Positions 10,789 through 23,154 of a stretch of DNA of 64,000 nucleotides are shown here, piece after piece. Each line of letters begins with the position of its first letter. The stretch's first letter is position 1. A program made the position numbers and the translations under genes. The notes beneath the pieces were generated by a model. That model did no database searches, had not been told where the DNA came from, and worked only from the letters and a program-made list of their open reading frames with translations. Origin of the DNA: Glutinoglossum americanum (taxonomy: Eukaryota; Ascomycota; Geoglossomycetes; Geoglossales; Geoglossaceae); assembly GCA_020080175.1 (NCBI GenBank), contig JAGHQL010000099.1:3937-67936 (forward strand), written 5' to 3'.

Positions 10789-13183
10789 ATCTAACTAGAA
10801 GCAATACGAATACAGAAGCAGAGAAGAGCCTTGTTTTGTCTTTGCTTCCTGGGCTCACTCGCAAACGCACTCACAGCCCCAGTTGACGATGTGCGAGGAA
10901 GAGACGTGCGAGAGGGGGAGAAGTATCACAAGTTAGCAAGCGACCCCCTCCACCGTTGTTGTCACGGAGACAGAAACGGAAAAACAACCAGCCCCCCACC
11001 CCCCAGCTCCGGTCCGCCAGCTAACAACGCTCAGACGACAAATTCTCACAAGCACGCACGAACACCAGGCAATCGTGAAAGAAGAAGACGAGTGAGCAGG
11101 TACACGCGCACGCAAGATCTCGAAGAAAGACGAAAAGGCAGAAAAGCCAAGTTCGGTGCGGGTCAGCGGGTGACAGGTGACATACGGGACTATCTCTTTC
11201 CTACGCTTCCCCAATCCGGAAGTGCGAGGGGTTAGGTTAGGTTAGGTTAGGTTAGGGTTGTGTTGCGCAGGGCTGGATTAGGAAATATGTATGCAAGAAT
11301 CAGCCCATGGTCTCCCGAGCGGAAAAAAACGAGGTGGAAGGGAGAGGGAAGGGAGACGAAAGGGAGAGGGTTTAGGGCAGAAAATCCAAAAGAACCCGTC
11401 CTGAGCTTTCTTCCGAGTGCATTACATTTGTACGATAGCGAGAAAAGCAGACGGGATCAGGAAAAACTTCGTGCACACATAGGTATATCGGAGGAATATA
11501 AAAGCCCATTTTTCGTGACTCATTCATTTTGTTCTTCAAGCGGTGGTTACACACGGCTCGACGTAGCCGGTTCTCGCGGAGACGAGCGGATACATTGCAC
11601 TTTTTTTTCCCTCTCTCTCTCTCCCAGACGAAAGACAACGATGGAGGGAGACCAAAAGCGTCCTCTCCACCTCTCCCCTGGCAAAAAAAAAAAAAAAAAG
11701 GGAAGAGAAACACACAGACACGCACCCGCAAGGCTCATTCTTCCCAACCTCCACGCTACATCCGCGCCCCTCGACGAACACACATACACGCACGACGTAT
11801 ATACCGAGAACCCCTCACGCGCCATCCCCCCACCCCACAAAAAAGCGCAACCCCAACCACCCGCGGAAACGACCGCCCCCGATCCCCCGCGCTCCCCTCG
11901 CACATAGAAAAAAACCCCCTCACCCGCCCACCGGCCTCGTATCCCACTTCCTCCCTCCCTCGCTTGCTTTTTCCCCTCCCGCACCCCGCCAACCAACCAA
12001 CCAACCAATCCAAAAAAAAAAAAAAAGAAAGAGTAATAATAATAACAATAATCTAGCGGGCCCCTCCCGCTCGCCGCGGACAGCTCGAGACGGACGGATG
12101 GGGTGTTGGGGTTGGCGGCGTGCCAGAGAAGGAGGAAGGGCGTATTTGTGGGGATGGGGATGGATTGCAGGAACGGAGGGGGGGAGGGCGTTGGGGTGCT
12201 GTTGGTACGGCCCAAGTTGCGCCGCCTCAAGGGGCTCAAGGTGGTGGGTTGGTCTCGCAACGGGAAAAAAAAAAAAAAAAAGCACGAGTTCGGAGAACTC
12301 GGGGTTATTTTTTTTTTTTTTTTTACTTTTTTTAATTATAAATCCACACACAGCACGCCAAATCAAAAGAATATGTTTGAGATGATCGGGAGAGTGTATG
12401 AATAGTAGTAGTAATAGTAGTAGTAGTTTGTGGGAGGGGGGGGGGGTTGGGATATTCCCCCCCGCCAGAATAGAGGGAGAGGGAGAGAGAGTTATTGGCG
12501 GTGAACGGGTTAGAAATGGAAAAAAAAAAAAAAAGGTAATCGCCACAGGAGTTTTAGAAGATCGTAAGAGAGGAAAATATTCAGCCGCCGCGAGGGTTTC
12601 CCCGATTATCAATGTGCCCTTTTCGAAACCCCCCCACCCTCGTTATAAGAAGAGCTCCATATGTTGTTTCTCAGCTCCAGGCTCAAAAACCCAAGTCTCC
12701 ATCCTCGAGAAAAGTATAAAAAAAACCCCTCCCCTCCCCTCCCCTCCTAAAATAATTATAAAAAATTTTCTTTCTAGTAATGATGAAATATCGGATATAT
12801 GAAATATGTAAGGGAAATTGGTCGACATATGAACATAAAAATAAGGAAATATCTCAATGAAAAAAAAAAAAGAAACACTCCTTGCGCCGGGATATATAAC
12901 AATGATGAGCAGTGGTTTTCCCCAGTGCTTCCCTGGTTCGCGCCGAATCCGGAAATCCCGTGATGATGATGCTTTGTACATGATAGGAAGATAAGGGCAA
13001 ACATGTAAGTCGTGTAGATCGTTACAGGTATCCCCTAGTTCTTCCCAGTGGTTGAATTCTACCTTCCTCTCCGTTCCGGGCAGAGGGCATATCCGTAGCT
13101 GGTAAAAGAGCTAGGACTCCGTCGCTACCAGCGCCGGATACAACTGGTTTCGCTCCTCCATTCGTATATAGGACTGGCCTTTC
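10789..13183. other. 2.4-kb low-complexity intergenic region
   Basis: This lies between the MFS start and the stop of the Bim1-like gene. It contains polypyrimidine and polypurine tracts, poly-A/T runs (11681-11699, 12265-12280, 12309-12324, 12519-12534), a tag/agt trinucleotide stretch (12400-12427) and a G run near 12437. Long open frames on both strands are simple-sequence artefacts. It should hold the MFS promoter at its left end. I see no gene. Confidence 0.65.
11231..11256. repeat. Interstitial (TTAGG)n-like repeat
   Basis: Five head-to-tail copies of GTTAG are followed by a GGTTG variant. Ordinary unique sequence flanks both sides. The usual fungal telomere unit is TTAGGG, so this is a five-base variant and not a chromosome end. 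Confidence 0.8.
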
Positions 13184-14015
13184 TTATAGGAAGGCTCCAG
13201 CAGCCAGAACCAAAACCATCGATAGCAATATGGCTTCTATATTGCTGCTTGATGACAGTGACGAAGGCGCTGCGGATAAGGATTGTGTTGTAAAGACCTG
13301 GTTGAAGCTAAAGGAGGACGAATTGAAGCAGTTCGATGAATTGACTTCCGCGACATCTTTTGGGTCAGCGAAGGTGATGTCAACACACTAGGCGAGAAAG
13401 GCGAACGTAAGTAATTGCCACGCACATCTTGACTAAGGGTAGAGAGGTCTTACGTTGAAAAGAGATGCGCCATGCAGAGCCACCTCAATGATTTGTATCG
13501 TCGCATTGTCTCCAACATTTACGCTGGCATTTACGGGTAGAGGTACCTGAGGCAGACAGAAGGTTCCCGGGTAAGGATCTTTACTGGGACCCACGAGTTG
13601 GAATACCGGAACCATAGGGTTGCTCATGTTTGGTGGTGAAGTACCAAAGCCCAGATTGATGTAGAAAAACGCGGTTGGATGGCCTCGATTCCATCCCGGT
13701 TGGATTGCGATCGCGCCGCCACGAACCGGCCATTTTGTTCGGTTTGTTGATAACCCCATGCCACCACCTGCCGAAGGGGGCGGGTTAGTAGCCGAACCAT
13801 CTTGTAGCCAAAGGATAGCAGGCCAAGAGGTGTAAACCACACGTACGAACTAGGTACTACTCACATGGATACATCCACTGCATACCATAGGGGAATGAAT
13901 CGTTCGTGTTCAGGTTATCTCCTCGCCATCCTGGGTACGTGATTATCGTGTGTGCAGCCACCAGGCACCAGCTGGCCGCAAACGCGATCAGCGAAGATAA
14001 GGACGGCCGATGCAT
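13184..14015 (-). CDS. Bim1-like (X325) copper-binding protein, predicted GPI-anchored
   Basis: Secreted, surface-anchored relative of lytic polysaccharide monooxygenases that is linked to copper uptake rather than sugar cleavage (Bim1/X325 family). Three exons close exactly: 14015-13865, 13767-13454 and 13387-13184, giving 222 residues. Signal peptide residues 1-21 end in CLVAA, so the mature chain begins with His (HTIITYPGWRGDNL), as the copper-brace site requires. Family signatures follow: YPCGGMG, PVRGGAIAIQPGWNRGHP and CLPQVPLP. The tail is a Ser-rich stretch and then a hydrophobic C-terminus ending LVLAAGAFL, typical of GPI attachment. Potential N-glycosylation sites are present (NDS, NRT, NMS, NAS, NAT). 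The ATG at 14015 is preferred over upstream in-frame codons because it begins the signal peptide. Confidence 0.9.
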
Positions 14016-15732
14016 CTTTAGTGCCGGTCGATAGGCTTGATGAGATGAATTTCTCCAGGTAAGGCTTTCGCGTATGGAGTAGAATCGCAATCGTCGAGCG
14101 GAGACCAAACTCTCTGGTGAGGTTGAGTAGGGTTCTGTAGAGGTTGGACGAAAGTGGTCAGCAGGAAAGCCCAAGCAAGTCGAGGGCACGCTTCCTCCTC
14201 TTAAGCTGGACCCACCATTTGGAATGTCCAGACTAGCAGAACGCCACAACTCCATGGTATTGAAGAGCGAGACTGCAGTTGGGCACCCCCGCCCATTCAC
14301 GCACAGGCATCTTCTTCCCGGGAAGGCCGTAGCACACCGGAGCTGCATGGTTCACAATCACACCATTGGGTGATTGGACCAACGACATGGCGTACCTCGC
14401 GCATTTGGTGTGATGGGGGCCGCACGAGTACGGCAGGCCGACGCTCTCGGCTCAACGTGATTGCCAGGGCATCGGCGAATGAGGGACGAACTGCTATTAC
14501 CACCCCGGTCCGGTCACCAACATGGTATCGGCAACACTTGCAGATTGTCTTGGCTCCCCCCTAATCACTGTGATGTTGGTGATGATATAGGTCGCCCGGC
14601 TAAGATGATTCGCGGGGATCCTCCATTCAAACCCTCGGACATGCCTCTGAAAGCCACAATCACTCGCTTATCCCTGGCAAGTCCTCTGTGGAAGGAGGGT
14701 GCCCAAAATATTACAGTGGTGGGACCTGGCCCCGATGCTCGATTGCCGAGTCGTTTGGATGTAGGAGTTGAAATAAAGATGGGCCTTTGGCGCGGGAGCT
14801 GTATCAAGGCTGGCCTTACCCTACAAGCGTTGTACTTTGTACCTGTGTTGCACACACTCGTGCATACATACGTACACATGGTACGTACACGGTGTATCCT
14901 GAAAGGCAGCATCGGTGACTGAGGCATTCCGGATGCTGTAAAATAGCGGTAGATTCCGATTCGTGTCTATATTGGGCGGTTCAAGCCGTCTGCGTGCCTT
15001 GTTCTCCCATCGCACGCATTCGAACGACGTTATACTTCCACCGGTCACTTGCATCCCGCCATTCAACGTTGATGTGCGACAGAAGACCAGGTCAGAAGTT
15101 CTGGAGCAGCGAAATGTGGCTTGTGAGGGCACAAATCACAGCACATGGGCGGTTACCAACGTATGCACGAAATGTTCGGCGCTTAGAACGTGTGGAGATC
15201 TGACAAAGCCACATATGGGGAAATCCCTTTTCTTAGACGCTGTGGCTGCGGCCATGCATAAGAAGTTTAAATAATAGGGACCCAGGAACCAAGTATCAGG
15301 CTCAGGATCGGGTACAAGACAGTGTACTACACACGAAAAGCCTAACACATTGGCAGTTCAGCCAAAACACATGGAAAATTTCGACGCGCTGAAGATAAAT
15401 CAGAGAAAGTCCATGCCATGCAGCAATGAGTGCTGAAAAAGCAATTGGACTGTTGGTACTTTAGCATGTCAAACATGAATACCTAACCGCTGTCTTTTTT
15501 GCCACGCACATACATGCAAGATTTGGAGCTATGTAGCACTAAGCAATATTGTTCAAAAATCGCAAATAATCAATATTTACTCGATATTCCATTTCAGGAG
15601 ATAGATAAAATATCTTTAGGCCCCTTTTCAGGTGGGTGACTTGTAACTACTCCTTCGCGCTTGCGCGCAATGGAAACTTTGCACCAATTTTAGCGCCGAA
15701 CATGTCATCACGAAATCCCCTAGATCATCATC
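14016..15732. other. Divergent intergenic region between the Bim1-like gene and SRR1
   Basis: Both flanking genes start here and run outward, so the ends should hold promoters. The middle has several open frames of 60-150 codons on both strands, none with recognisable domains or a coherent splice model. The right end (15350-15620) is A+T-rich. Confidence 0.6.
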
Positions 15733-16695
15733 ATGCCGCACTCGTCCCACAAAAAGAAACCACCCACGCACTCCCGGAAAAGGCAGCTCCTCGATGCTGG
15801 CGATGGCTGGACTACCGTCGTTTCTTCCTCCTTTCCAAAGTCGCTCACATCCCCACTACCAACCCCCACGTTCGAACCAGCTACCATACCTCCTGGCCTT
15901 ACGGTTGAGAAGCTGAACGATGAGTACCTCCGATACAAGGAGATGTGGGAGAGATCCGAATGTTGTACGAGTATCTTAGAGGTTCTGAAACAGAGGAGAA
16001 CTGGGGGGGGGAGGGTGGAGGGGTGCGTGTGTTTGGGATTAGGGAGTTTGACGGAGGGGAGATCAAGAAGGGTGGGAATGTTACAGCTTGCGGTTTTGGA
16101 GACGATTATTGGAGCGATATGTAGGGGGCTCTTTTCCCTCCTCCTGAGAAGTGTCACTTTGAGTGGTGGTTCGTTTGTTTGAATATTATTAATATATCGG
16201 AGGCTGATACCGCAAACGATCATTCTAGGGTCTAGCCCCACCGATGACGTCTCCATTTACGCTCAAGATCCCGTCTTCAACACTCTCGATATATCTTTCC
16301 TCTCTTCTCGCTCCATCACCGTCCTTACATCACCTGCCGCACTCTCCCATATCACATCCGCCACGTTCCTCTTTGCTCCGCATTGCGAGCGATCGTTCCT
16401 GCTCCCCGCACTAGAGGGCAAGGATCCCGAGGTAGTGATGTGTAACGATGTTGAGGCATCAGTTATAGGGTATGTATATATTGCGTGCGGCTAGACGTTT
16501 ATATTGCGATGGGTTCGCTGACCAGGTATCGGGGACAGGGCTATGAGTGGGATGGTGGGGAAGAAGGAGAGGGAGGTTGCGGGGAAGTTTTTGAGGGGAA
16601 GGACCGGATGGAGGGTTCCTGTTTGGAGAGGGGCCGAGAGTGCGGTTAATGATTTATGCATTTACTTTCGGGAGTACATGGAGGAGACAATATAG
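15733..16695 (+). CDS. SRR1-domain protein
   Basis: Small soluble protein of the SRR1-like family, whose members are linked to heme-dependent regulation and circadian output in other eukaryotes. Three exons close exactly: 15733-16120, 16229-16469 and 16539-16695, giving 261 residues. The N-terminus is basic with an aromatic DGWTTV motif (about residue 25). The SRR1 core contains EGCVCLGLGSL, the QLAVLETI helix, YAQDPVFNTLD, a SPAALSHITSATFLFAPHCE segment and the closing VNDLCIYFREY. The third exon uses the AG at 16537-16538; using the earlier AG at 16524-16525 would shift the frame and lose the conserved ending. The regulatory role in this organism is inferred from the family only. Confidence 0.88.
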
Positions 16696-16800
16696 AAGGG
16701 CATCTTGCCGAGGGAGTTATCCTTGTGGGCCCTCGTCATGACCTCACCGCGGATATATATTATTTGAGATTTAATGGCTCTCGGACTATCGTAGTATAAT

Positions 16801-17800
16801 AGTGTCAAAAAAGTGTCCGTACAGCCACGTTCTCGCGCATATATGCCGCGTAGCAACGGAAAACAGCCATAAAGATAGTCGGTATTATGAGAAATAATGT
16901 AAATAGGAATGGCACACATGGCTATCATCAGAAAAGAGCATTCTATTGCAAGGCGCTCCGCTATCCTGACCCGGCGCAAGGCAGGAAAGTCGCTTTCTGA
17001 AATTGTCAAAATTGAAAAAAGTCGTACGCAGCACTGTACAGTCCATTTTAGACCAATACAACCAAAATCCTGAGTCTTTAGCCAATAAGAAGCGTTCTGA
17101 AAGACCACCAAAAATTTCTGCGCGAAGAGAGCGATCCTTGATTCGTGCAGCAAACCTAGATACTCGTCTACCAATCCTCACGCTCAGCACCCCTTCCAAG
17201 ACAGATGGCAAAAGGATCGGCAAGCCAACCGTTCGAAAATTTTTGAAAAAGAAGGGATTGAAAAAAAGAAAAGCTAGGGAAAAGTCTTATATGTCAATCC
17301 TTCAGAAAAAAAAAGAGGATGAGGTGATGTGAAGAGCATAAATTTTGGGATGAAGATTAGATTATTTGGACCAACGAAGTTACATTTGAAATCGGCAAGG
17401 AGAGTAGAATGGTATAGGTAACTAGGCAACCAGAAGAAGAATAATTCGGAAAAATTCTCAAACCATCGTTTAAGAGTGGTCGAGTATCAATTAGTACTTA
17501 GGGTACTGTATGTGATGATGCGGTTGGACCATTGGTGTTTTTACCAAAAGGCAAACAAATACACCTCGCATGTGGTGGCCAGCCCAATCAACAGACCTCA
17601 ATCCTATCGAGAACCTTTGAGCTATTTCCAAGCGAAAAATCACTGCTAAGAAGTATAGAATTCGAAGTGTTGAAGAAATGGAGCAAACTGCTCAGGAGGA
17701 ATAGGCCTGGCTTTCAAGAGAAGAAGTGTTAGCATGTACACGCAGTATGGAGAAGCCGCGTTATATGGTTTTACTTAATAAAGGAGGCCCTGTGAAGTCA
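16801..17800 (+). mobile_element. Degraded Tc1/mariner DNA transposon
   Basis: Plain cut-and-paste DNA transposon, dead. The left end has a Tc1-like terminal sequence, agtgtcaaaaaagtgtccgt (16801-16820), next to TA. The transposase begins at ATG 16918 with a helix-turn-helix region (MAIIRKEHSIARRSAILTRR), then shifts frame near residue 35 and continues as SILDQYNQNPESLANKKRSE. Further stops follow. The part holding the second catalytic Asp is deleted. The C-terminus is recognisable as WPAQSTDLNPIENL (17575-17616), followed by KRKITAKKYRIRSVEEMEQT. No matching right terminal repeat is visible. It lies about 105 bases past the SRR1 stop. Confidence 0.85.
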
Positions 17801-18431
17801 GAAATATTCTCTAGCCTCTTTTCTTTCTTTTAATTCACTTTTTTTATTCAAATCCGACAAGGTTTCGTTATACTAGAGCATTTTTTTACCACGTATAGTA
17901 TTTTCGCGGGTGTACGATCGCTTTATTAACACTACCACTGTACCTTATGGACCGGATAGATGGAGTCGAAATTATATTGCTGTCGTGGCTTGTGGATTTC
18001 TTCTCGCTACTAATGCCTGCCAAGTCACGGGTGGCGAGTTGCGGCGGGCCATGTACATCATCGTCATTGAACAACGCCCGACGCCACCGGCCTCGGAATT
18101 CAATCGCGTGTTCGAATGGGCATCTGCCTGGAGTGGTTTCTTGCACTGCGTAGTAGTATTACTCACTTCACCTCCTGTCCTTCTCATCTTCTTCTGAACT
18201 GTCGATCGCGTTCCTTTCTTTCCTTTACCCCGTGGAGGATAGCATTGCTGCTGTAATTGTCCTCGCCAATCGCGTTCTGTTTTTAGCCTTGGCAACTACG
18301 GAACCCATGCATGAAACCATCAATTACAGCGAAGGACCAACAATTATACACGACGTCTGTTCATCGGCTTCGCCATCTGGAGGGAAGGCTACCGACGGGT
18401 CTGGATGTGGTTTTGACTTCGGCTCTACAAA
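17801..18431. other. Upstream region of the large disordered-protein gene
   Basis: A T-rich stretch follows the transposon, then 500 bases of mixed composition with no supported gene. The right part should be the promoter and 5' leader of the gene beginning at 18432. Confidence 0.5.
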
Positions 18432-21400
18432 ATGTTTAATCGTAGGAGGCACTTGTCAATTTCAGTAAGTTAAAACAATAACAAATGAGCTAACCGCCGT
18501 CATCGCATGCGATTATCCAATGTGCTCTCGATATCAGTGGCCATGTCGGAAGCTGACTAAAATCGATGTCTCTTAGGCTGCAAATCCCAATCCGGATCCT
18601 TCCGCCGCTACCGCTGCTGTTCAAGCGTTCCTGTCCTCTCGCGCATCCAGTCAATCGTTGTCGTCTTCCGCCGCCGCAACAGCGCTGCGAACACACGTCG
18701 CACCACCAAAGCCAGTGTCTGAGGTGCAAACAAAGCGGACGCTGAGACGACAGGCGTCTATATCTTCCAATGGCAGTGCTAGTGACAGCCGTCGGGGACC
18801 ACAGCGGCGGGCCAGCTCTGGATCAATGACAGAGAGGACATTCCGAGATACGTCGCCTGTTGGCGTTGGCCGTGGGAGAATTAGAGGTGCGCCTCCAGTT
18901 CCTACGATGCCTGGTACAGTTCCCGATCCACGACGAGCGGCGGGCCTGGAGCCTCTCCAATTTAGTTCACCTGAATCAAAGAGCGCAGGGAGAGGGGTGA
19001 ACACTGACCGCACTGAGGAGCACACGCCTCACGCTGCGCGGATCAGCGACCTGGACCCGGTGGTAGAACGGGAGTTTGATCGTATGGACGATACCGGGTC
19101 CGTAAAAATTTCTTACCCAGCAAAAGGACTAAATTCGCCCAAACCCGCCCCGACAGATGGCACGAAGCTGACTTCGGGGCGAAGGCCGGGCTCACCGTTG
19201 GCTGGCACCCCAAGTACGGCAAGAGGTCTCGATAGTGGAGAAGTAGCAAATATTCATTATTCTATGAGGGACGCTGCGGAAAGGCCAGTTAAGAGGAAGA
19301 AAAAAGCTGCTGCAAAGGAGGCAGTGCAAGGGAGTTACCTTGGTGAGGGAGCCACAGGAGGCGGGCCGAGAGGCACTGTCGTGAGTAAAACGGAGTGTGA
19401 CGGTGATGCCGACGGCACCTACCAACAAAGAACCGCGAAACAAGACGAACAGCCTATGCTAAGTACCTCTAGCGCAGCCACGAAAGCACCAAGGAAGAAG
19501 AAAAAGAAAAAGAAGATCGCTCCTCCAGTGGAGCCTAGAGAGTCCCAGAACCTAGGTATGGAATATCCGTCTTCGATAACTTCACATTCTTCAGATCTCG
19601 ATTCGATACCTGAAATTGTAGAGAATACTCGGCGCGGCCAAAGAAGCCGTAAGGCTAGGGCGGGCGGCCAACTCGCTAAACAACCGTCTACCGTCCGTGA
19701 AGATCGAGAGCGTGAGGAACAAGAAGAGCAAGGGGGAGGGAAAGGGCTGGAAAGTAGTCGATGGAAGCCAGGAGCACCTTCGGCAGAGAACAAGCAAATC
19801 CTACAGGGCCGCAGTGAATACCCATCCCTGGTTACGGCGCTCCCTGCGCCAGCAACAACCGCATCCCCAAACAAGGAATCGGAACCGGGTCTACATCCTA
19901 ATGGCCATGGCGGTGCCCACGGAAATAACCTTCCATCTTTGAGTCAATCCCGAACAGCTCATTTCTCCACGATGCCTCTGCTATCCACGGACACTGATCA
20001 AATGAGGCACGAGCCTCCTCCACGGGCAATTTCCCCCGCAAAGTCAGCGATGAAGCCTTCTCCGTCCTCAAGGACAGGGTCGCCGATAGGGAGTCTTCTC
20101 GGAAGGGGCCATGGACAGAAACCTGGCGAGGCTTCTGACGAAAATTCCCTTCGGTCGGAGGACGGAGAAGCGGGCTACCCGCGAGGCGCTTACAAAGGCA
20201 AAAAGAAAGCTCGGGTCAGCTTTGATGAAGAGTCTGTGGTTGTTGGACGCGCCGCAACTCCACCTACGAGTCCTGATTCTCCTGTTGAGAGAAAGGGCTG
20301 GCATAGTCAGGATAAGGGCGAAGCTAGGGGTGAGGGAATTTCGGACCAAGGGATTAAACCGGTCCCCACGCTTCCGACCTTTGATAGCGTACGTTCGAGA
20401 AGAAAACGCGCTGATGGGGAAGAGGGTATTGAGAAAGTTACAGAGAGCGTTCCTGGGGTCTCTTCCGCTTCTGTCTCAGGCAGCTCGATTAAGAATCAAA
20501 TGGGAGCGTCTAGTGACTCTGCTCTTGGCGCGGTCATAGCTCACGACCTTGCCTCGAAGGGGGCGCCAGCGCCTTCAAGCTCAGAGCGGATCGAACGAGG
20601 ATCGTCTCAGTCCTCCCCTAGACAGGTAGATCCTCTCCCTCCGTTGGTTACATCGGTTGAAGGTACTGGCTGGGCCTCGGATAGCGAAGAGAGCATTCCC
20701 GATGATGATAGTATCGAAACCTATGTTCTGCTAGAATCGCCCAGCGAGGGCGTGCCTAAACTCAACATAAACGGGAAGCCGCCTACCAGTCCTGACCAGG
20801 ACGAGAGTAGCCATGTGGAGACAGGCAGAGCAAATGGAAATATCCCGCAACTTATTTTGGTGCAGCCGACCCCCACTCTCGACGAGACTGTTGACCGGGA
20901 AGAATGGCTGAACATTCCGGGTAGCTTTCCTACGGGTACCGAGACTGAAACCCCCGAAGGGCAAGACGCGAGAAATATTGTTGAGCGTCGCGCCACTGAT
21001 CCGACTCTTGCGTCGTTGGGTATCTCCGAGCCCGAGCCTGAAGAGGCCGCGGCATATCACCGTTCGGGGTCTCCTATTGTAGGGGAGTTTGGCACAGGCC
21101 TCAGCTCTCACACCCAAGTAAGGCCTGAGGAAGAATCAGACAGTTCTGGAGGTAGCATCTATAGCGACGCTGCAGAGGATCTTTCCGATTTGGAAGGGGA
21201 TGGTTTTGGGTCGATTGACGCTGTAGTGGAAAGCCCCACAGTGAATAAAATAGTTATGCTTCCGATTGCGGCTACAGGCCTTAAGACGGCAGCCTCTCAG
21301 ACCCACCGGCCTCTAAGGCCTCGGACGGGAGACCATGCGGAATCATCATCCGAGGAAGATGGGAATAGGGCGCAGATATATCAGCCAGGGCTGAGGGCAC

Positions 21401-23154
21401 AGAAAAAGCAGCAGATAGAACGAGCTGCGGCCCCTCATGCACCACAAGGAACCGGCACCCTTGGTGCACAAAAGCCAAGTGCAATGAAGCCACAACCAAT
21501 GAGGGTTCCTCTGAAATCACACCGTTGGACAGAGTCTGAATCCGGGTATCACCTTGACCCTCAGGCGGCGGGCCGGAAGTCTCCAGCGCCCGGCGCAGAC
21601 TCGGTAACTGCTAGCGGTATAAAAAAGCCTGTTCGAGACCTTGCCACAAACTCAAGCTCCGATAATCGTTTGCGAAGTTCGATGAAAGGCTCCACGCGAA
21701 CCTCGGTTCGCGCTCCGCCTGCCCACCCTCCATCTGCAAATGCCCCCCATCACACCGAGCCACAGCACCCAAAAGGCCTGTTGCAGAAACGGCACATTCA
21801 AAGCTCCGCCCCTGTTCAAGCTATACCATTGTCTGCACCCGCAGTCGGTGGGGTCCACCGTAGTATGTCCGAGAGCACAACGTCACACCCATCTCCTCCA
21901 CCGGTAGTGCCAGCTTCACCGAAGAAGACAGGGAAGAGGGCAGCCTTATGGCGTACGTTGTCGAATGAGAGTGACTCCGACTCTGGAAGTAGTTTTAAGC
22001 GTCGTCCTAGGACTACTAGTGGCGTCGTAGGTTTGAGGAAGACCATGAGAAGCCCACCACCCGAGCCTGGAACCCCTCCCACAATAGGATCTGGTACCCG
22101 CCCTCTATCCCCACCTGCTGGTAGCCAACGGCGGCCTTTCAGCCACGGTGGTACCCTACGCACGACGATGCGAGACCCTTCCGCTCGGACGCCAAGTCTT
22201 CGCTCGAATTCTCCTGAGCGAACAAGATCACCAATCCGCTTCTCAGGCTTTGGTAAATCGTCCAAACAGAAGGCGTCCGCACTCCAACCAACCCGATCCG
22301 GCTTTGCTAGCCGCTTCTCACACTCCACTAGACCAGCTTTTAGAAGCCGTTTCGCAGACTCAAGCGATGAGGATGAGGGTGTCCATATTCCATTAACGCC
22401 TGTAAGGGGTATCCCAAGGAAGTCTGGGGCATCGAGTCGAGAATCTACCGAGCTCTCCGATAGCTCCGATTACGATGATAATGCGGTCGCGAGATCCGCC
22501 CCCCCCATAAAATCAAAGAGGTTCCTAGAAGGATATGGCCAAGCATCTAGCCACCTCCGCCACAGCGGCTCCGGCCGCGACCTGACCACTACTGCACGCT
22601 ACCACACCGAGACTTCCAAACCGGACCTACAAAAGACAGACAAGAAGCGCTTCACGTTCGGTTCCTTAGGCCGCCATAAAAAGGACTCCACAAACAAAGT
22701 CCGCAAATCTGACATCGAAAGCGCAGCCCGTCGGGATACTCCGCTCGAGCGTAGCAAGCTCGAGCTGCAGGCCTCCAAAGCGATCGCGTCAGCCTCTTCG
22801 CCCAGCGGTGGCCCCGCAACAGTGCAGAAGAAAATGTTTAGGCATTTGGTTGATGGGGATTCTTGGCCGTTGAGGAGACACCACTACAGCCCTAAGGGGG
22901 ACGCTGGAGGGGTGTTTGCTGGTGGTGAGGCAGCGGAGGCAAATACGCAGGGGGGGTTGAAGAGTGATGGTGGTGGCATTTCTGAGAGCGGAGGCGGGAA
23001 AAGGACTCCTAGTGCGAATGCAGGTGGGGCTTACGAGGGAGGGGGCGGGGAAGAGAGCGAGGGGGAGAGCAGTGTGATTGTGGTTGTTGGGAGGAAGGGG
23101 AGGAGGAAGAGGTTTCCGTTTCTGAGGAGAGTGTTTGGGTTGGATGAGGGATGA
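18432..23154 (+). CDS. Large disordered basic protein, possibly Seg1/eisosome-like
   Basis: Two exons, 18432-18464 and 18577-23154, give 1536 residues. The first exon encodes only MFNRRRHLSIS and is chosen because it is in phase and leads into AANPNPDPSAATAAVQAFLS, a typical N-terminus of this fungal group. Yeast Seg1, an eisosome scaffold under the plasma membrane, also begins with MFRRR and an Ala-rich helix, so a cortical role is suggested but not shown. The rest is low-complexity: Ser/Pro/Glu-rich, with a lysine run (residues about 315-322), repeated R-x-x-S sites that suggest kinase control, and a basic, aromatic C-terminus KRFPFLRRVFGLDEG. No enzyme domain is visible. The gene is certain; the function is not. 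Confidence 0.85.

Noticed and set aside
11231-11256. Chromosome end
   Set aside because: Only five copies and unique sequence with genes on both sides.
10831-12612. Several long open frames on both strands
   Set aside because: All are produced by poly-A, poly-purine and C-rich simple sequence; no domains and no consistent splice sites.
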